NCBI RefSeq assembly: GCF_000271665.2 | Contig: NZ_CP010978.1 | Span: forward strand, 2,634,501 to 2,698,500 | Direction: 5' to 3' | Length of the DNA stretch: 64,000 nucleotides | DNA from: Pelosinus fermentans JBW45 | GTDB lineage: Bacteria; Bacillota; Negativicutes; DSM-13327 | In this document: piece by piece, positions 43,577 to 53,013 of the stretch | Position numbering within the stretch: the stretch's first letter is position 1 | How the letters are laid out: each line of letters begins with the position of its first letter | The notes under the pieces: model-generated | Databases searched by the model: none | Told to the model about the DNA's origin: nothing | The model's input: the letters and a program-made list of their open reading frames with translations, nothing else | Made by a program: the position numbers and the translations under genes

Positions 43577-44878
43577 TTACTTTCTAATACTATCTAACGT
43601 TGCAAAAAAATTAGGATAAGAAATATTAGCACAATCATGCTTATGAATGTTCACGCCCAAGGATGCAGCGCCAGCTATAGCGAGTGCCATTGCTATTCGG
43701 TGATCATGATAAGAATCACAATTAGCAAATTGGAGCTTTTGAGGACCATCAATAATTAGACCATCATCTGTTTCCGTCATAATGGCTCCCATTTTCCCTA
43801 ATTCGCTGGCAACTGCCTTTAGTCGATCTGTTTCTTTTACCCTTAATTCTTCTGCATCACGAATAATCGTTTTTCCGTCTGCAAATAATGCTGCAACAGA
43901 CAAGATTGGTATTTCATCAATCAATCTTGGAATAATCGCGCCTTCAATTGTGGTACCTTTTAGTTTCGCAGATTTTACAACAAGATCAGCTACAAGTTCT
44001 GCACCACTAAAGCGTTGATTTTCAATCGAAATATTTGCGCCCATTTCTTTAAGAACATCCAGGATTCCTGTACGTGTCGGGTTTATTCCGACATTTGTAA
44101 GAGTTAAATAACTATCAGGAATGATAGTTGCCCCTACTAGCCAAAAGGCTGCTGAACTTATATCTCCAGGTACATTTATTTCACCTGGTGCATGTAATTG
44201 GGCTACAGGGTTAATACTTACACTCGTTCCCTGTCTCGCTACTTTTACTCCAAAAGTCTCCAACATCAGTTCGGTGTGATCACGAGATACATAGGGTTCG
44301 GTAATTGTGCTAGAGCTGCTTGCAAATAATGTTGCCAACAATATTGCGGATTTTACCTGTGCACTAGCCATTGGCATAGTATATTCTATACCATGAATTT
44401 TTTCTTTTTCACTTTTTACAATTGAAATAGGTATGTATCTTGTACCTTGACGTCCGGCGAATTTCCCCCCCATCATTGTCAGAGGAGTTACAACCCTACC
44501 CATAGGTCTATTGCGTAAAGAAGCATCACCAGTCATCACACTAAAGAAAGATTGTCCAATTAAAATACCTGACAATAAGCGTAATGTGGTTCCAGAATTT
44601 CCAGCATCAAGAATATCTTCGGGCTCTTTCAAACCGTATAATCCTTGACCTAGTACGTGCAAGTTATTCTCTTCATCTTTTTCGATTTTAGCACCTAATT
44701 TTTGCATACAGCTAACCGTTGATAGACAATCTTCTGCATATAAAAAGTTTTTTATAACTACAGGTGTAGATGCAAGTGCTGCAAACATAACACTTCGATG
44801 AGAAATGGATTTATCTCCTGGAATGTTTATACTACCAGATAAACCACCTTTGGGACTTATCGTTATATTTTCCAACAT
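43577..44878 (-). CDS. aroA: 5-enolpyruvylshikimate-3-phosphate synthase
   Basis: 433 residues from the ATG at 44878, with GGAGGAG upstream; the ORF extends to 44908 without a site. It couples shikimate-3-phosphate and PEP. The signatures GDKSISHRSVMFAALA near 22-37, LDAGNSGTTLRLL near 90 and RVKETDRLKAVASEL near 340 are clear. NSGT with RNRPM is the common EPSP synthase layout. Alone among aromatic pathway genes here. Confidence 0.96.
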   Translation of the reverse strand: MLENITISPKGGLSGSINIPGDKSISHRSVMFAALASTPVVIKNFLYAEDCLSTVSCMQKLGAKIEKDEENNLHVLGQGLYGLKEPEDILDAGNSGTTLRLLSGILIGQSFFSVMTGDASLRNRPMGRVVTPLTMMGGKFAGRQGTRYIPISIVKSEKEKIHGIEYTMPMASAQVKSAILLATLFASSSSTITEPYVSRDHTELMLETFGVKVARQGTSVSINPVAQLHAPGEINVPGDISSAAFWLVGATIIPDSYLTLTNVGINPTRTGILDVLKEMGANISIENQRFSGAELVADLVVKSAKLKGTTIEGAIIPRLIDEIPILSVAALFADGKTIIRDAEELRVKETDRLKAVASELGKMGAIMTETDDGLIIDGPQKLQFANCDSYHDHRIAMALAIAGAASLGVNIHKHDCANISYPNFFATLDSIRK

Positions 44879-44987
44879 ATAAATTCTCCTCCATATTTTA
44901 GGTGACAAAATAATTAAATAGAGTTTTCGATTAGTTTAGAAAACGTATTTATTTATAATTCACCGAAAAAAGCCATTATCCTTTTTA

Positions 44988-45545
44988 CTATTCATTCTTA
45001 AATTTTATTTTGCCAATAGTCAAAATGCCCTTACTTCCTTCTACGATTAAACCATCTACGGGAGAAAGTAAATCTTTTTCCGGAATTTTTATAATAAATT
45101 GGATTGGCTGTTCTAATTCAGTAGCATCAATCTCAAGATAATCACCATCATACACGGTAATTTTACTATTTCCTTTAATAAAATCACTGGCTCTTTTTCC
45201 ATTTACCACCACATAAACCTTTGCGTTTTCAGATGGTTTTACCATGTGGAGAAGAATAACTTTACTTTTTCGCAACATACTTTGATAATTTTTAACGGCG
45301 GTAGTTTCCTCTTTAATTTGTAAGGGAGTATCTGCATATAAAGGCATAGCAGTATTAAGTTGTTCACCTTCCATTTTGTCAACTTTTGATAAGTAAGAAC
45401 GTGTTTCTTCTTTAAACAACAATAGTTGAGATAAAACTAATATCATCATACAAATGACTATGATACGTAATAAAATAGCTTCGCTACGCTTCATCCAATT
45501 GTCTTTTACTTTATCCACGAAAGATGCCACCTGCTTTTTTGTCAT
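44988..45545 (-). CDS. Uncharacterised membrane-anchored protein, 185 residues
   Basis: No family recognised. A basic N-terminus is followed by one hydrophobic segment (about residues 25-44, LLRIIVICMMILVLSQLLLF), then a soluble C-terminal part that should face the cell exterior and ends in a beta-rich region with VEGSKGILTIGKIKF. No cysteine pair, lipobox or catalytic motif is visible. Ribosome site is weak. It lies between the YhiN-like gene and aroA on the same strand. Confidence 0.7.
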   Translation of the reverse strand: MTKKQVASFVDKVKDNWMKRSEAILLRIIVICMMILVLSQLLLFKEETRSYLSKVDKMEGEQLNTAMPLYADTPLQIKEETTAVKNYQSMLRKSKVILLHMVKPSENAKVYVVVNGKRASDFIKGNSKITVYDGDYLEIDATELEQPIQFIIKIPEKDLLSPVDGLIVEGSKGILTIGKIKFKNE

Positions 45546-45648
45546 TTAGCCTATATTATGCGCTATTTTATACCGTACATACCTTGTTCACATATTCTGG
45601 ACATAGTTTTTGCAGAATTCTCCCTATATAATATAGCATCTTATATAA

Positions 45649-46893
45649 TTATATTTCGGCTGCGTTGTGACCTGCCACATACCCAGTAGAAAAGGCAGCT
45701 TGTAAATTAAAACCACCAGTATAACCATCAATATCAATTACTTCACCAGCAAAAAATAATCCTTCTACAATTTTTGATTCCATTGTTTTAGGATTTATCT
45801 CCTTTACATAGACCCCGCCTGCTGTAACAATTGCCTCACTAACTGGTCGTGTCGCTGTTATCGTAAAAGTTAATTTAGTAATCTGCTCTTGCAAACGTAC
45901 ACGCTCACTTTTAGTAATTTGATGTACAAATTTATCAGGATCAAGATGAGCTAAATCGATAACAACATTAATTAATTTGGCTGGCAATAACTCACCAAGA
46001 GAATTTTTTAATTGTTTGCGAGCAAATTTTTCAAAATCTCGTTGGATGCGCTTGTCAAGTATTTCTGCTGATAAGGCCGGCTTTAAGTTGATTTCCATCA
46101 GTATTTCTTCATTAGGATGATGATTCAATAGTTCAGCTACCTTTTTGCTTAATGACAAAATAATGGGACCAGATAAACCATAATGAGTAAATAACATTTC
46201 GCCAAAATCATCCGCTACTTTTTTTCCTGCGAAGATGACACTAGCTGAGACATTTTTTAAGGAAAGACCTTGTAATTCACGAATCCAATCTTCTCCTACT
46301 TCCAATGGCACTAATGATGGCTTTAGTGGAATAATAGTATGTCCAACGACCTCACTCATACGATACCCATCACCAGAAGAACCGGTTCCCGGATAAGAAG
46401 AACCACCTGTGGCCACAATTACAGCTTCGGCATCATACTTCACATTATTACTAGCAAGCACTCCTGTTACCTTGCCATTATGTGTAAGGATTCTTTTTAC
46501 CTGCTGCCCCGTTACTACTTCAATATTTAGATCTTTAAAGGCCCTTAAAAAGGCACCTACTACATCTTTGGCCTGATCACTAACCGGAAAAACCCGCCCA
46601 CCTCTTTCTATTTTAGTCATAACACCATAATGATGTAAAAAGTCTATAATATCTTGGTTACCAAACTTATGTAAAGAGCTATAAATAAAAGCTCCATTTC
46701 CTGGAATGTTTTTAATAATGATCTCTTTCTCAGCAATATTAGTAATATTACATCTACCTTTACCAGTAATCGATAATTTTCTGCCTAAAGAAGCCATTTT
46801 TTCCAAAACAATGACTTTACCACCATTTTGACTAGCACTAACTGCAGCCATCATACCGGCAGCACCACCGCCAACTACAATAATGTTCCTCAT
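45649..46893 (-). CDS. HI0933/YhiN family flavoprotein
   Basis: 414 residues. FAD-binding VVGGGAAGMMAAVSA is at residues 5-19, followed by LEKMASLGRKLSITGKGRCNITN near 30-52, the family's hallmark, and a C-terminal GGVYVKEINPKTMESKIVEGLFFAGEVIDIDGYTGGFN-type FAD segment near 355-392. Members are predicted NAD(P)/FAD oxidoreductases of unclear substrate. AAAGGTG precedes the ATG. Confidence 0.9.
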   Translation of the reverse strand: MRNIIVVGGGAAGMMAAVSASQNGGKVIVLEKMASLGRKLSITGKGRCNITNIAEKEIIIKNIPGNGAFIYSSLHKFGNQDIIDFLHHYGVMTKIERGGRVFPVSDQAKDVVGAFLRAFKDLNIEVVTGQQVKRILTHNGKVTGVLASNNVKYDAEAVIVATGGSSYPGTGSSGDGYRMSEVVGHTIIPLKPSLVPLEVGEDWIRELQGLSLKNVSASVIFAGKKVADDFGEMLFTHYGLSGPIILSLSKKVAELLNHHPNEEILMEINLKPALSAEILDKRIQRDFEKFARKQLKNSLGELLPAKLINVVIDLAHLDPDKFVHQITKSERVRLQEQITKLTFTITATRPVSEAIVTAGGVYVKEINPKTMESKIVEGLFFAGEVIDIDGYTGGFNLQAAFSTGYVAGHNAAEI

Positions 46894-46921
46894 CTTATCA
46901 CCTTTTTCATTTTTTAGTAAA

Positions 46922-46954
46922 ACAAAAAACCCTTATTATATTACACAATAAGGG
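46922..46954 (-). terminator. Intrinsic terminator after rluB
   Basis: 8-bp arms 46930-46937 and 46947-46954 followed by TTTTTTG on the minus strand, 10 bases from the rluB stop. Confidence 0.85.
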
Positions 46955-46963
46955 CTCGCACAC

Positions 46964-47686
46964 TCATTTATTAATATTCTGTAATGCTTCCACTTCTTGA
47001 GGCAATAAATGCCTATACCCTCCTCGGCGTAACCCTTCTAGTGTTAAAAAGGCAAATTTAACCCGTTTGAGTTGTTTTACATCAGAGCCAATAGCTTCAA
47101 ACATACGGCGAATTTGACGATTCTTTCCCTCATGAATGGTAATTCTCAAACTGGTTAGATTTCTTTCTCGATCAAATTCCATTTCATCAATTATCGCAGG
47201 AGCCGTCACACCATCTTCTAATCGAATACCAATTCGCAGTAAATCGATTTTTTCTTGAGAAGGTCTACCAGCAACTTTGGCAATATATGTTTTATCAATT
47301 TTTTTGCTAGGATGAATTAGAGAATTGGTTAGTGCACCATCATTAGTTAGTAGCAGTAAGCCTTCCGTGTTATAATCAAGTCTACCTACAGGATAAATAC
47401 GCTGTGTGATGTCAGTGACCAATGATGCCACCGTTTTACGATCTTGGGGATCTTTTAATGTGGTTAAGATTCCTTTTGGTTTATATAGTAAAATATATAC
47501 CAGTTTTTCTCCTGCAATAAGTTTACCATCCACGGCAACCCGATCTTTACCGGGAATGACTTTAGTACCTAACTCGGTAACTACTTTACCATTTACCGAT
47601 ACCCGACCTTGCTGTATAATTTTCTCCGATTCTCTTCTGGAAGCAATTCCAGCTTGGCTGATAATTTTCTGCAAACGTTCTAACAT
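46964..47686 (-). CDS. rluB: Ribosomal large subunit pseudouridine synthase B-type
   Basis: About 240 residues. An N-terminal S4 RNA-binding domain (LQKIISQAGIASRRESEKII) is followed by the RsuA/RluB catalytic core with the aspartate in PVGRLDYNTEGLLLLTNDG near 100. Modifies 23S rRNA. Two adjacent ATGs (47689 and 47686) occur; AAGGAG is better spaced from the second. Follows the redox pair by 17 bases; in Bacillus rluB directly follows spmB. Confidence 0.92.
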   Translation of the reverse strand: MLERLQKIISQAGIASRRESEKIIQQGRVSVNGKVVTELGTKVIPGKDRVAVDGKLIAGEKLVYILLYKPKGILTTLKDPQDRKTVASLVTDITQRIYPVGRLDYNTEGLLLLTNDGALTNSLIHPSKKIDKTYIAKVAGRPSQEKIDLLRIGIRLEDGVTAPAIIDEMEFDRERNLTSLRITIHEGKNRQIRRMFEAIGSDVKQLKRVKFAFLTLEGLRRGGYRHLLPQEVEALQNINK

Positions 47687-47705
47687 CATAAACTCCTTTT
47701 AATAA

Positions 47706-48674
47706 TTAATCCTCAACAATTTTCAAAAAATCAATTTGTTGCTTACAAAGTCTAATTTCTGTATTGCCCTGCACCTTTTTTATGCAGCTACCACAAATAC
47801 CTTCGCCACAGCACATAGTCGCATTATTCGTAGCCACCATAGGTATATTAACACCTGCCGCTTGCATGGTTCTAATAATTGCGTAATGCTGATTATCAGG
47901 ACCAGCGCTTACCACTAAATCAGGTTTTTGATATAACCCCTCTTTCAACATAGAGATGCCATTTTTACGTAAGGAAGGCACGATATGTACTGCCACACCT
48001 AATTCAGTTAGTTGTTCTTTTATAAAAATCTTTCCTACTTTCCCAGGAGCTAAAACCGCTGTAATTTGATTATTATTTTTTTTCAAATTAACGGCGAGGG
48101 GCAACGCAGGAGCTTGCCCAATACCACCAGCTACTAATATTATCTTACCATAAGTAAGATTGTCAATCCAGGGTTGACCTAAAACTCCATTCCAATAAGG
48201 TCCACGCACTACTAATTTATCATTATTTTCTGCTATGATCCTAATTGATTTCGGTCCAATCGCCTCAATGACAACGTCTAACATATTTCCTTGCACACTC
48301 ATAATATTAACAGGAAAGTAAAAAAAGGCGGGATCATTAGGTCTTTTTAAGAATACAAAAGAACCAATTTTCATTAAAGGTTCTGCAAATGTATTACTCA
48401 CTTGCATTTCCAGTCTATATGTATTATCGCTAATCTGTTCTTTTACGGTAAAGGAAACCTCTTCCTCCATCCTTGTTGCTATACTTTCTTCAGATTGCTG
48501 TATTTTTTTATACTGCCAATGTTTCTCATATAATATACATACACCCGCCCAATTACAATTACAAGTTGCCTCTCCTTTTAAATGACTGCAAAAAGTACAT
48601 TGATTTGTTTCAGCTAACAAACAAGGGCAATATTTTGAATTAATATCAATACATTGGGAGATATTTCTATCCAT
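47706..48674 (-). CDS. PyrK-like FAD/NAD and iron-sulfur electron transfer protein with Cys-rich N-terminus
   Basis: 322 residues. Eight cysteines (8, 16, 18, 26, 29, 38, 40, 46) fill the first 46 residues, enough for two clusters. A ferredoxin-reductase-type FAD domain follows (about 70-170), then an NAD-binding domain with LVAGGIGQAPALPLA near 182. The C-terminus has the PyrK-type [2Fe-2S] motif C-x4-C-x2-C plus a Cys about 12 residues later. It resembles dihydroorotate dehydrogenase electron-transfer subunits, but no pyrD is nearby and the Cys-rich head is extra. It pairs with the FAD protein 12 bases upstream. Confidence 0.8.
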   Translation of the reverse strand: MDRNISQCIDINSKYCPCLLAETNQCTFCSHLKGEATCNCNWAGVCILYEKHWQYKKIQQSEESIATRMEEEVSFTVKEQISDNTYRLEMQVSNTFAEPLMKIGSFVFLKRPNDPAFFYFPVNIMSVQGNMLDVVIEAIGPKSIRIIAENNDKLVVRGPYWNGVLGQPWIDNLTYGKIILVAGGIGQAPALPLAVNLKKNNNQITAVLAPGKVGKIFIKEQLTELGVAVHIVPSLRKNGISMLKEGLYQKPDLVVSAGPDNQHYAIIRTMQAAGVNIPMVATNNATMCCGEGICGSCIKKVQGNTEIRLCKQQIDFLKIVED

Positions 48675-48686
48675 ATTTATACCTCC

Positions 48687-49967
48687 TTATACTAGGCAAA
48701 CGCTATAAATATCTTTAAATCCAGCCTGAGCTACTCTATTGTGTATCTCAGTTCGATTCATGGAATATAAAGATAACGTCTTCATTCGCTCAAAATATAC
48801 AGATCCAGAGAAGGTATACCGTATACTTAGGCCTGCTTCTAATTTCATCTGTTCATGTACAAAAGCAATAAAATCACCAGAAGCTATTGAGGTTGGCAAT
48901 TCTAAATATTTCATATCTAAGCAGTGGCGAACCGCATTATTTCCTGCAAGCAAGCCTGTTACTACTGCTTCTGTATGCCCTACAAGAATTGCTGATTTTT
49001 CACCGCAGCAAAATAGATTGTCCAACCCTTCAACCTTCAATGAATTTGTACATGGAGCAATTCCTAAATATCGTATAGAATTCCCCATGCTACCAGCATA
49101 AGGATCTTCATAGCGCGCTTTTTCTAAGCCTGGAATGCTTCTTAAATCTTCCAAGGGAAAATATGGCGTCATTAATTTGGCATGCCCAGTATCTAGCAAT
49201 ACTAAATTAACGGCATATTCATTTAAAGCATATTGAGTACAAGCCTTTTTACCTAATGAACTACTTTTCTGTAATCTTTCTGGTAACGGTAATACTACAA
49301 CACCATCCCGATCTAAAGAATCTTTGATTTCGATACTAAGAGATTCTTTACATAATTTACAAGACCCACTCATTGCACCAAAGGATCCATCTGATTTTCT
49401 TCCCATTAGTTCTTTTATCTCTGCCTTAGCCGTAACACTAACGCGAGGACCAAATGATGGACAACGCATTACGCACATAGCACACCCATTACCATAGGTA
49501 AGGCAATTTCCCATAGATCCCGCAGTACCAGTTGCATCTACAAATACATCACCTTTTATTTCAATCCCACCATCTATAATCAATGTATGTATTCTTTTTC
49601 CATGTTTTAGCACATCGACTACCCTTGTATTTGTTTTAATCTCAATTCCATAATTTTGTAGAATCTTTTTTACTAAAGGTTCCATTGTTGTTACATCATA
49701 AGTGGAAGCATGATTATGGCCAGGAAATGAAATACCTTTATGTCTTGCATTTGCATCCATTGCAACAAAAATGTCGCCGCCCCCCATTGCAATAGCTTCT
49801 TCTGCTGCAGTATGCCTTCCATTATTACGAAATATACCTCCTACTAAGCCAGTGCCCAGTAGTGAATCAGTACGCTCTAATAACAGTACTTGTGCACCAG
49901 CTTTAGATGCTGATAGTGCTGCGGCACAACCTGCCCATCCCCCTCCAACCACGACCACTTTTAGCAT
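48687..49967 (-). CDS. FAD-dependent oxidoreductase with central Cys clusters
   Basis: 426 residues from the ATG at 49967, which has GGAGG 7 bases upstream. The FAD motif VVVGGGWAGCAAALSA is at residues 4-19, a GTGLVGGIFRNNGRHT segment near 40, and a DATGTAG segment near 148. A Cys group C-x6-C-x2-C-x3-C near 157-171 and CKLC near 205 may bind clusters. The C-terminus has GLDNLFCCGEKSAILVGHTEA near 315. I cannot name the substrate. It is the partner of the PyrK-like gene and lies in the sporulation block after spmB. Confidence 0.78.
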   Translation of the reverse strand: MLKVVVVGGGWAGCAAALSASKAGAQVLLLERTDSLLGTGLVGGIFRNNGRHTAAEEAIAMGGGDIFVAMDANARHKGISFPGHNHASTYDVTTMEPLVKKILQNYGIEIKTNTRVVDVLKHGKRIHTLIIDGGIEIKGDVFVDATGTAGSMGNCLTYGNGCAMCVMRCPSFGPRVSVTAKAEIKELMGRKSDGSFGAMSGSCKLCKESLSIEIKDSLDRDGVVVLPLPERLQKSSSLGKKACTQYALNEYAVNLVLLDTGHAKLMTPYFPLEDLRSIPGLEKARYEDPYAGSMGNSIRYLGIAPCTNSLKVEGLDNLFCCGEKSAILVGHTEAVVTGLLAGNNAVRHCLDMKYLELPTSIASGDFIAFVHEQMKLEAGLSIRYTFSGSVYFERMKTLSLYSMNRTEIHNRVAQAGFKDIYSVCLV

Positions 49968-50118
49968 AAACATCCCTCCATATCATTCTGCTATCACACT
50001 ACAGTCTATTCTCGCCCTTACTAAGTGCCACTCGATAGGTAAATAAAAAATAGGCGATTATAAAATCACCTATCTAATGTCATTATATTGTTAGTGAGAG
50101 TATGTTTTTCTAAAATAA

Positions 50119-50655
50119 TTAATTAAATAATTTTGTACAGATGTAGATAGAACCTACAAAACCAATTAAATCGCCTAATAAACCTACAAATACAGAATAG
50201 CGCGGTTTCGTTATACCAATAGCCCCAAAATATACTGTTAAAATATAAAAAGTTGTATCCGTACTTCCTAAAACAGTAGAAGCAATACGTCCAAGCATAG
50301 AATCAGGTCCATGAGTGTTTAATATTTCCGTGGTTATCCCTAAAGCTCCTGTACCTGATAAAGGACGCATAATCGCTAAAGGCACCAATTCTGCTGGTAC
50401 GCCGTAAAACTCTAATATTGGCTTTAGACCATCAACCCATACATCCATCGCCCCTGATAACCGAAAGATGTTTATAGCTACCATCATTGCCACCAAAAAT
50501 GGCATAATACGAATGGCAGTATGAAATCCTTCTGATGCCCCTTCGACAAAAGCTTCATATACTTTAACACGGCGAAAATAGCCAACGATAGGAACCAGAA
50601 GTAATATAATAGGTATTACCCAAAGAGATAACTGCTCGGTAAGCAGGCTAAACAT
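50119..50655 (-). CDS. spmB: Spore maturation protein B
   Basis: 178 residues from the ATG at 50655; GAGGAGG lies upstream. The ORF extends to 50859, but the extra part is out-of-frame spmA sequence. About five hydrophobic segments, with PLVAIMRPLSGTG-like (PLAIMRPLSGTGALG) near 110 and STDTTFYILTVYFG near 142. SpmA and SpmB act together in spore core dehydration. It is 5 bases after spmA. Confidence 0.93.
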   Translation of the reverse strand: MFSLLTEQLSLWVIPIILLLVPIVGYFRRVKVYEAFVEGASEGFHTAIRIMPFLVAMMVAINIFRLSGAMDVWVDGLKPILEFYGVPAELVPLAIMRPLSGTGALGITTEILNTHGPDSMLGRIASTVLGSTDTTFYILTVYFGAIGITKPRYSVFVGLLGDLIGFVGSIYICTKLFN

Positions 50656-50660
50656 ATTGT

Positions 50661-51254
50661 TTACCTCCTCACACGAATCTGATAATAAATTCGGCAAAGA
50701 CGATCTGCGATGATCACACTCATTGTGGCTCCCAAACTTACAATTAGGGTGGCACCAACAATTTCTGTAGGATTGATTGATCCAGCAGCGGATCGAATTG
50801 CAATAATAGTCGCAGGTACCAACGTAAATCCAGCTGTACATAATGCTAATAGCGTACACATTGCATCAGAAGCTTTTTCTTTTTCTTTATTAATGCTCTG
50901 CAATTCTTGCATCGCTTTTATACCAAGAGGAGTTACTGCATTTCCCAAACCTAGCATATTTGCACTAAGAACCATAATGATTGCTCCCATAGCAGGATGA
51001 TTTTTAGGTACACTAGGAAATAAGAAACAAATTAGTGGACTTAATATTTTTGAAAAAAATCGTATGATACCTGCTAATTCAGCAATTTTCATAACCCCCA
51101 ACCACAGACACATAACTCCAATTAACTTAAATGATAGGCCTACAGCTCCTTCGGCAGCGCTAATTGCTCCTTGGGTTACCACTTCTATTCTTCCCTGCCA
51201 ACCGGCATAGAGTATACCCGTTACCATTAAAAATAACCAAATTAAATTAATCAT
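50661..51254 (-). CDS. spmA: Spore maturation protein A
   Basis: 197 residues from the ATG at 51254, which has GGGGG 7 bases upstream; a GTG at 51260 is possible. It has several hydrophobic segments, the ANMLGLGNAVTPLGIKAM signature near 97-114 (nucleoside-recognition Gate fold) and TLLALCTAGFTLVPATIIAIR near 132. Pairs with SpmB; both are needed for normal core dehydration and heat resistance in Bacillus. Confidence 0.93.
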   Translation of the reverse strand: MINLIWLFLMVTGILYAGWQGRIEVVTQGAISAAEGAVGLSFKLIGVMCLWLGVMKIAELAGIIRFFSKILSPLICFLFPSVPKNHPAMGAIIMVLSANMLGLGNAVTPLGIKAMQELQSINKEKEKASDAMCTLLALCTAGFTLVPATIIAIRSAAGSINPTEIVGATLIVSLGATMSVIIADRLCRIYYQIRVRR

Positions 51255-51328
51255 ATACACACCCCCTATGAGGGTATGTTGTATGTCTTATCACTAGAAC
51301 AAATACATGCCGAGTTTTAAAAAAGAAA

Positions 51329-51354
51329 AAAAGTGAGAACTTAGTCTCACTTTT
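51329..51354 (-). terminator. Intrinsic terminator at the end of dacF
   Basis: 10-bp arms 51329-51338 and 51345-51354, with seven T after the stem on the minus strand. The dacF stop overlaps the ascending arm. Some read-through to spmA is likely, or spmA has its own promoter. Confidence 0.8.
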
Positions 51355-52504
51355 AAGCAAAATTTTTAAGAAAAAACGTTACAATATTCCAAGCTGAAGC
51401 AACTAATGTACCAAAAAAAGATTTTCGTTCAACACTCTCGTCTGCTATTAAATCAACCGCAGCCACTTCAGTATTATTATAGAAAACTCTTGCCACACCC
51501 AGTTTCTGTCCTTTTGTTATCGGTGCTTCTAAGATCATTGGAGCATCAATGACTGTACTAAATTCATCTTTATCTTTTTCTGAAACTGGAAGGATAATGC
51601 TTGTATTTGCAACCAATTTCAAAAGTTCAGATTTACCATTTGCTACCCTCGTGGTTTTTAATATATCACCTTGATTAAATACTGTTTCTGGCTTTAACTG
51701 ACTAAATGCAAAATCTAATAGAGTTTTGGAATCATCCCACATGGTTTCACTATCTAAAACCACCGCAATAAGTTGTATATTATCGCGTTTTGCGCCTGAA
51801 ACCAAGCAACGACCAGCAGCATCTGTATAACCTGTTTTTACACCATTTCCCCCTTCATAAAACCAAAGCATTTTATTTTCATTATACAAATCACGAATAT
51901 CTCCCTTGACAGTAGGAGGAAGGATTTTATGTTCTGTGCTCACAATTTGTGTAAACAATGGATTTTTATAACCATATGCCGCAATTCTAGCTAGATCATG
52001 AGCAGTGGTGTAATGGTTAGGATCAGGTAAACCGCTAGAGTTAGTAAAATTAGTATCCCTGGCACCAATAGCATGTGCTTTCTCTGTCATTAATTCAGCA
52101 AATTTCTGTACACTTCCTGATACATGTTCAGCAACAGCTACAGTAGCATCATTACCTGAGATAAGCATAATGCCATATAATAGATCAGTCATCGTCATCT
52201 GCTCTCCCTGCGTTAACCACAAAGATGAGCCTTCTGTACTCGCTGCATTAGGACTTGCAGTAATTACATCATCAAGGTTACCATGCTCAAGAGCTACAAT
52301 TAAACTCATCATTTTAGTTGTACTCGCAGGGTAACGTCGTTCTTTAGCTGCTTTACTATAGATAACTTTTCCTGTAGCTGCATCCATTACAATAGCTGAT
52401 TTTGCTGTGACATTTGGATAATTGGCCGCTGCAAAAACTGTACTTGTTGTTATAAAAAGCATTAAAACAACTGTCGATATGCCAATCTTCTTTTTTTTAA
52501 TCAT
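51353..52504 (-). CDS. dacF: Sporulation D-alanyl-D-alanine carboxypeptidase (S11 family, DacF/DacB type)
   Basis: 383 residues. A Sec signal peptide (about 1-26, ending AAA) precedes the S11 penicillin-binding domain: PASTTK with the active-site Ser near 60, SGN near 117, and VKTGYT near 220. The C-terminal domain and a terminal amphipathic helix (FFGTLVASAWNIVTFFLKNF) attach it to the membrane. It trims D-Ala from cortex peptides. Position before spmAB matches Bacillus dacB-spmAB. Confidence 0.92.
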   Translation of the reverse strand: MIKKKKIGISTVVLMLFITTSTVFAAANYPNVTAKSAIVMDAATGKVIYSKAAKERRYPASTTKMMSLIVALEHGNLDDVITASPNAASTEGSSLWLTQGEQMTMTDLLYGIMLISGNDATVAVAEHVSGSVQKFAELMTEKAHAIGARDTNFTNSSGLPDPNHYTTAHDLARIAAYGYKNPLFTQIVSTEHKILPPTVKGDIRDLYNENKMLWFYEGGNGVKTGYTDAAGRCLVSGAKRDNIQLIAVVLDSETMWDDSKTLLDFAFSQLKPETVFNQGDILKTTRVANGKSELLKLVANTSIILPVSEKDKDEFSTVIDAPMILEAPITKGQKLGVARVFYNNTEVAAVDLIADESVERKSFFGTLVASAWNIVTFFLKNFA

Positions 52505-52711
52505 GACTAATTATCCCTTTCTTAGGTGTGCTGGTTTTAGAACAATACTTTTATATTATAACGATCTTCTGACAACTCGTCAAAATAAAGATACATTATT
52601 ACAAGTAGTACCGGAAATAATACTACCTAAGGAGCATAGAAAACGTAGCAATAAGCTATGATTTTTACTAATCTGCTTCCTATCCTATTAAATCTTAGGA
52701 GGTGAAGTTAT

Positions 52712-52900
52712 ATGGAATCATTAGATATAGCAACAACGCTGCGTAATACTTTAACGCACAAACAAGAGCTGGTACGGGATTATCAAAGTTTCGCTAAGCA
52801 AATCAACAACGCTAACGTTTCTAAAATGTATAGTCATTTTGCTGAGGCAGAAGCATTGCAAGCTACTCAAATAAAAGAGCAGCTAGACCAATTACATTAA
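52712..52900 (+). CDS. Small helical protein, 62 residues
   Basis: Plus-strand gene with a perfect AGGAGGTGA ribosome site before the ATG. The product is acidic, free of Cys and Trp, and predicted all-helical, like half of a ferritin-like or spore-coat-like bundle (TLRNTLTHKQELVRDYQSF...). No family can be named. It stands alone, divergent from dacF, with a strong terminator after it. Confidence 0.7.
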   Translation: MESLDIATTLRNTLTHKQELVRDYQSFAKQINNANVSKMYSHFAEAEALQATQIKEQLDQLH

Positions 52901-52921
52901 CCCAGTATTACATTATATGTA

Positions 52922-52949
52922 AAAAGCCGCACAATTATGTGCGGCTTTT
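52922..52949. terminator. Bidirectional terminator
   Basis: Perfect 12-bp arms 52922-52933 and 52938-52949 with A-run and T-run ends, between the 62-residue plus-strand gene and the end of ytfJ. Confidence 0.85.
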
Positions 52950-53013
52950 ACATACCATAAGTATAGCACTTTCTTCTTTTATTAGCATCTCTAATTCAAC
53001 AATTTTTTAATAC

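Noticed and set aside
50659-50859. N-terminal extension of spmB
   Set aside because: It is spmA read in another frame; a strong ribosome site precedes the ATG at 50655.
52422-52661. Plus-strand ORF of 79 residues upstream of the 62-residue gene
   Set aside because: Its first part is the antisense of the dacF signal peptide and no ribosome site precedes any start. The Lys/Arg-rich end looks protein-like, but I cannot support it.
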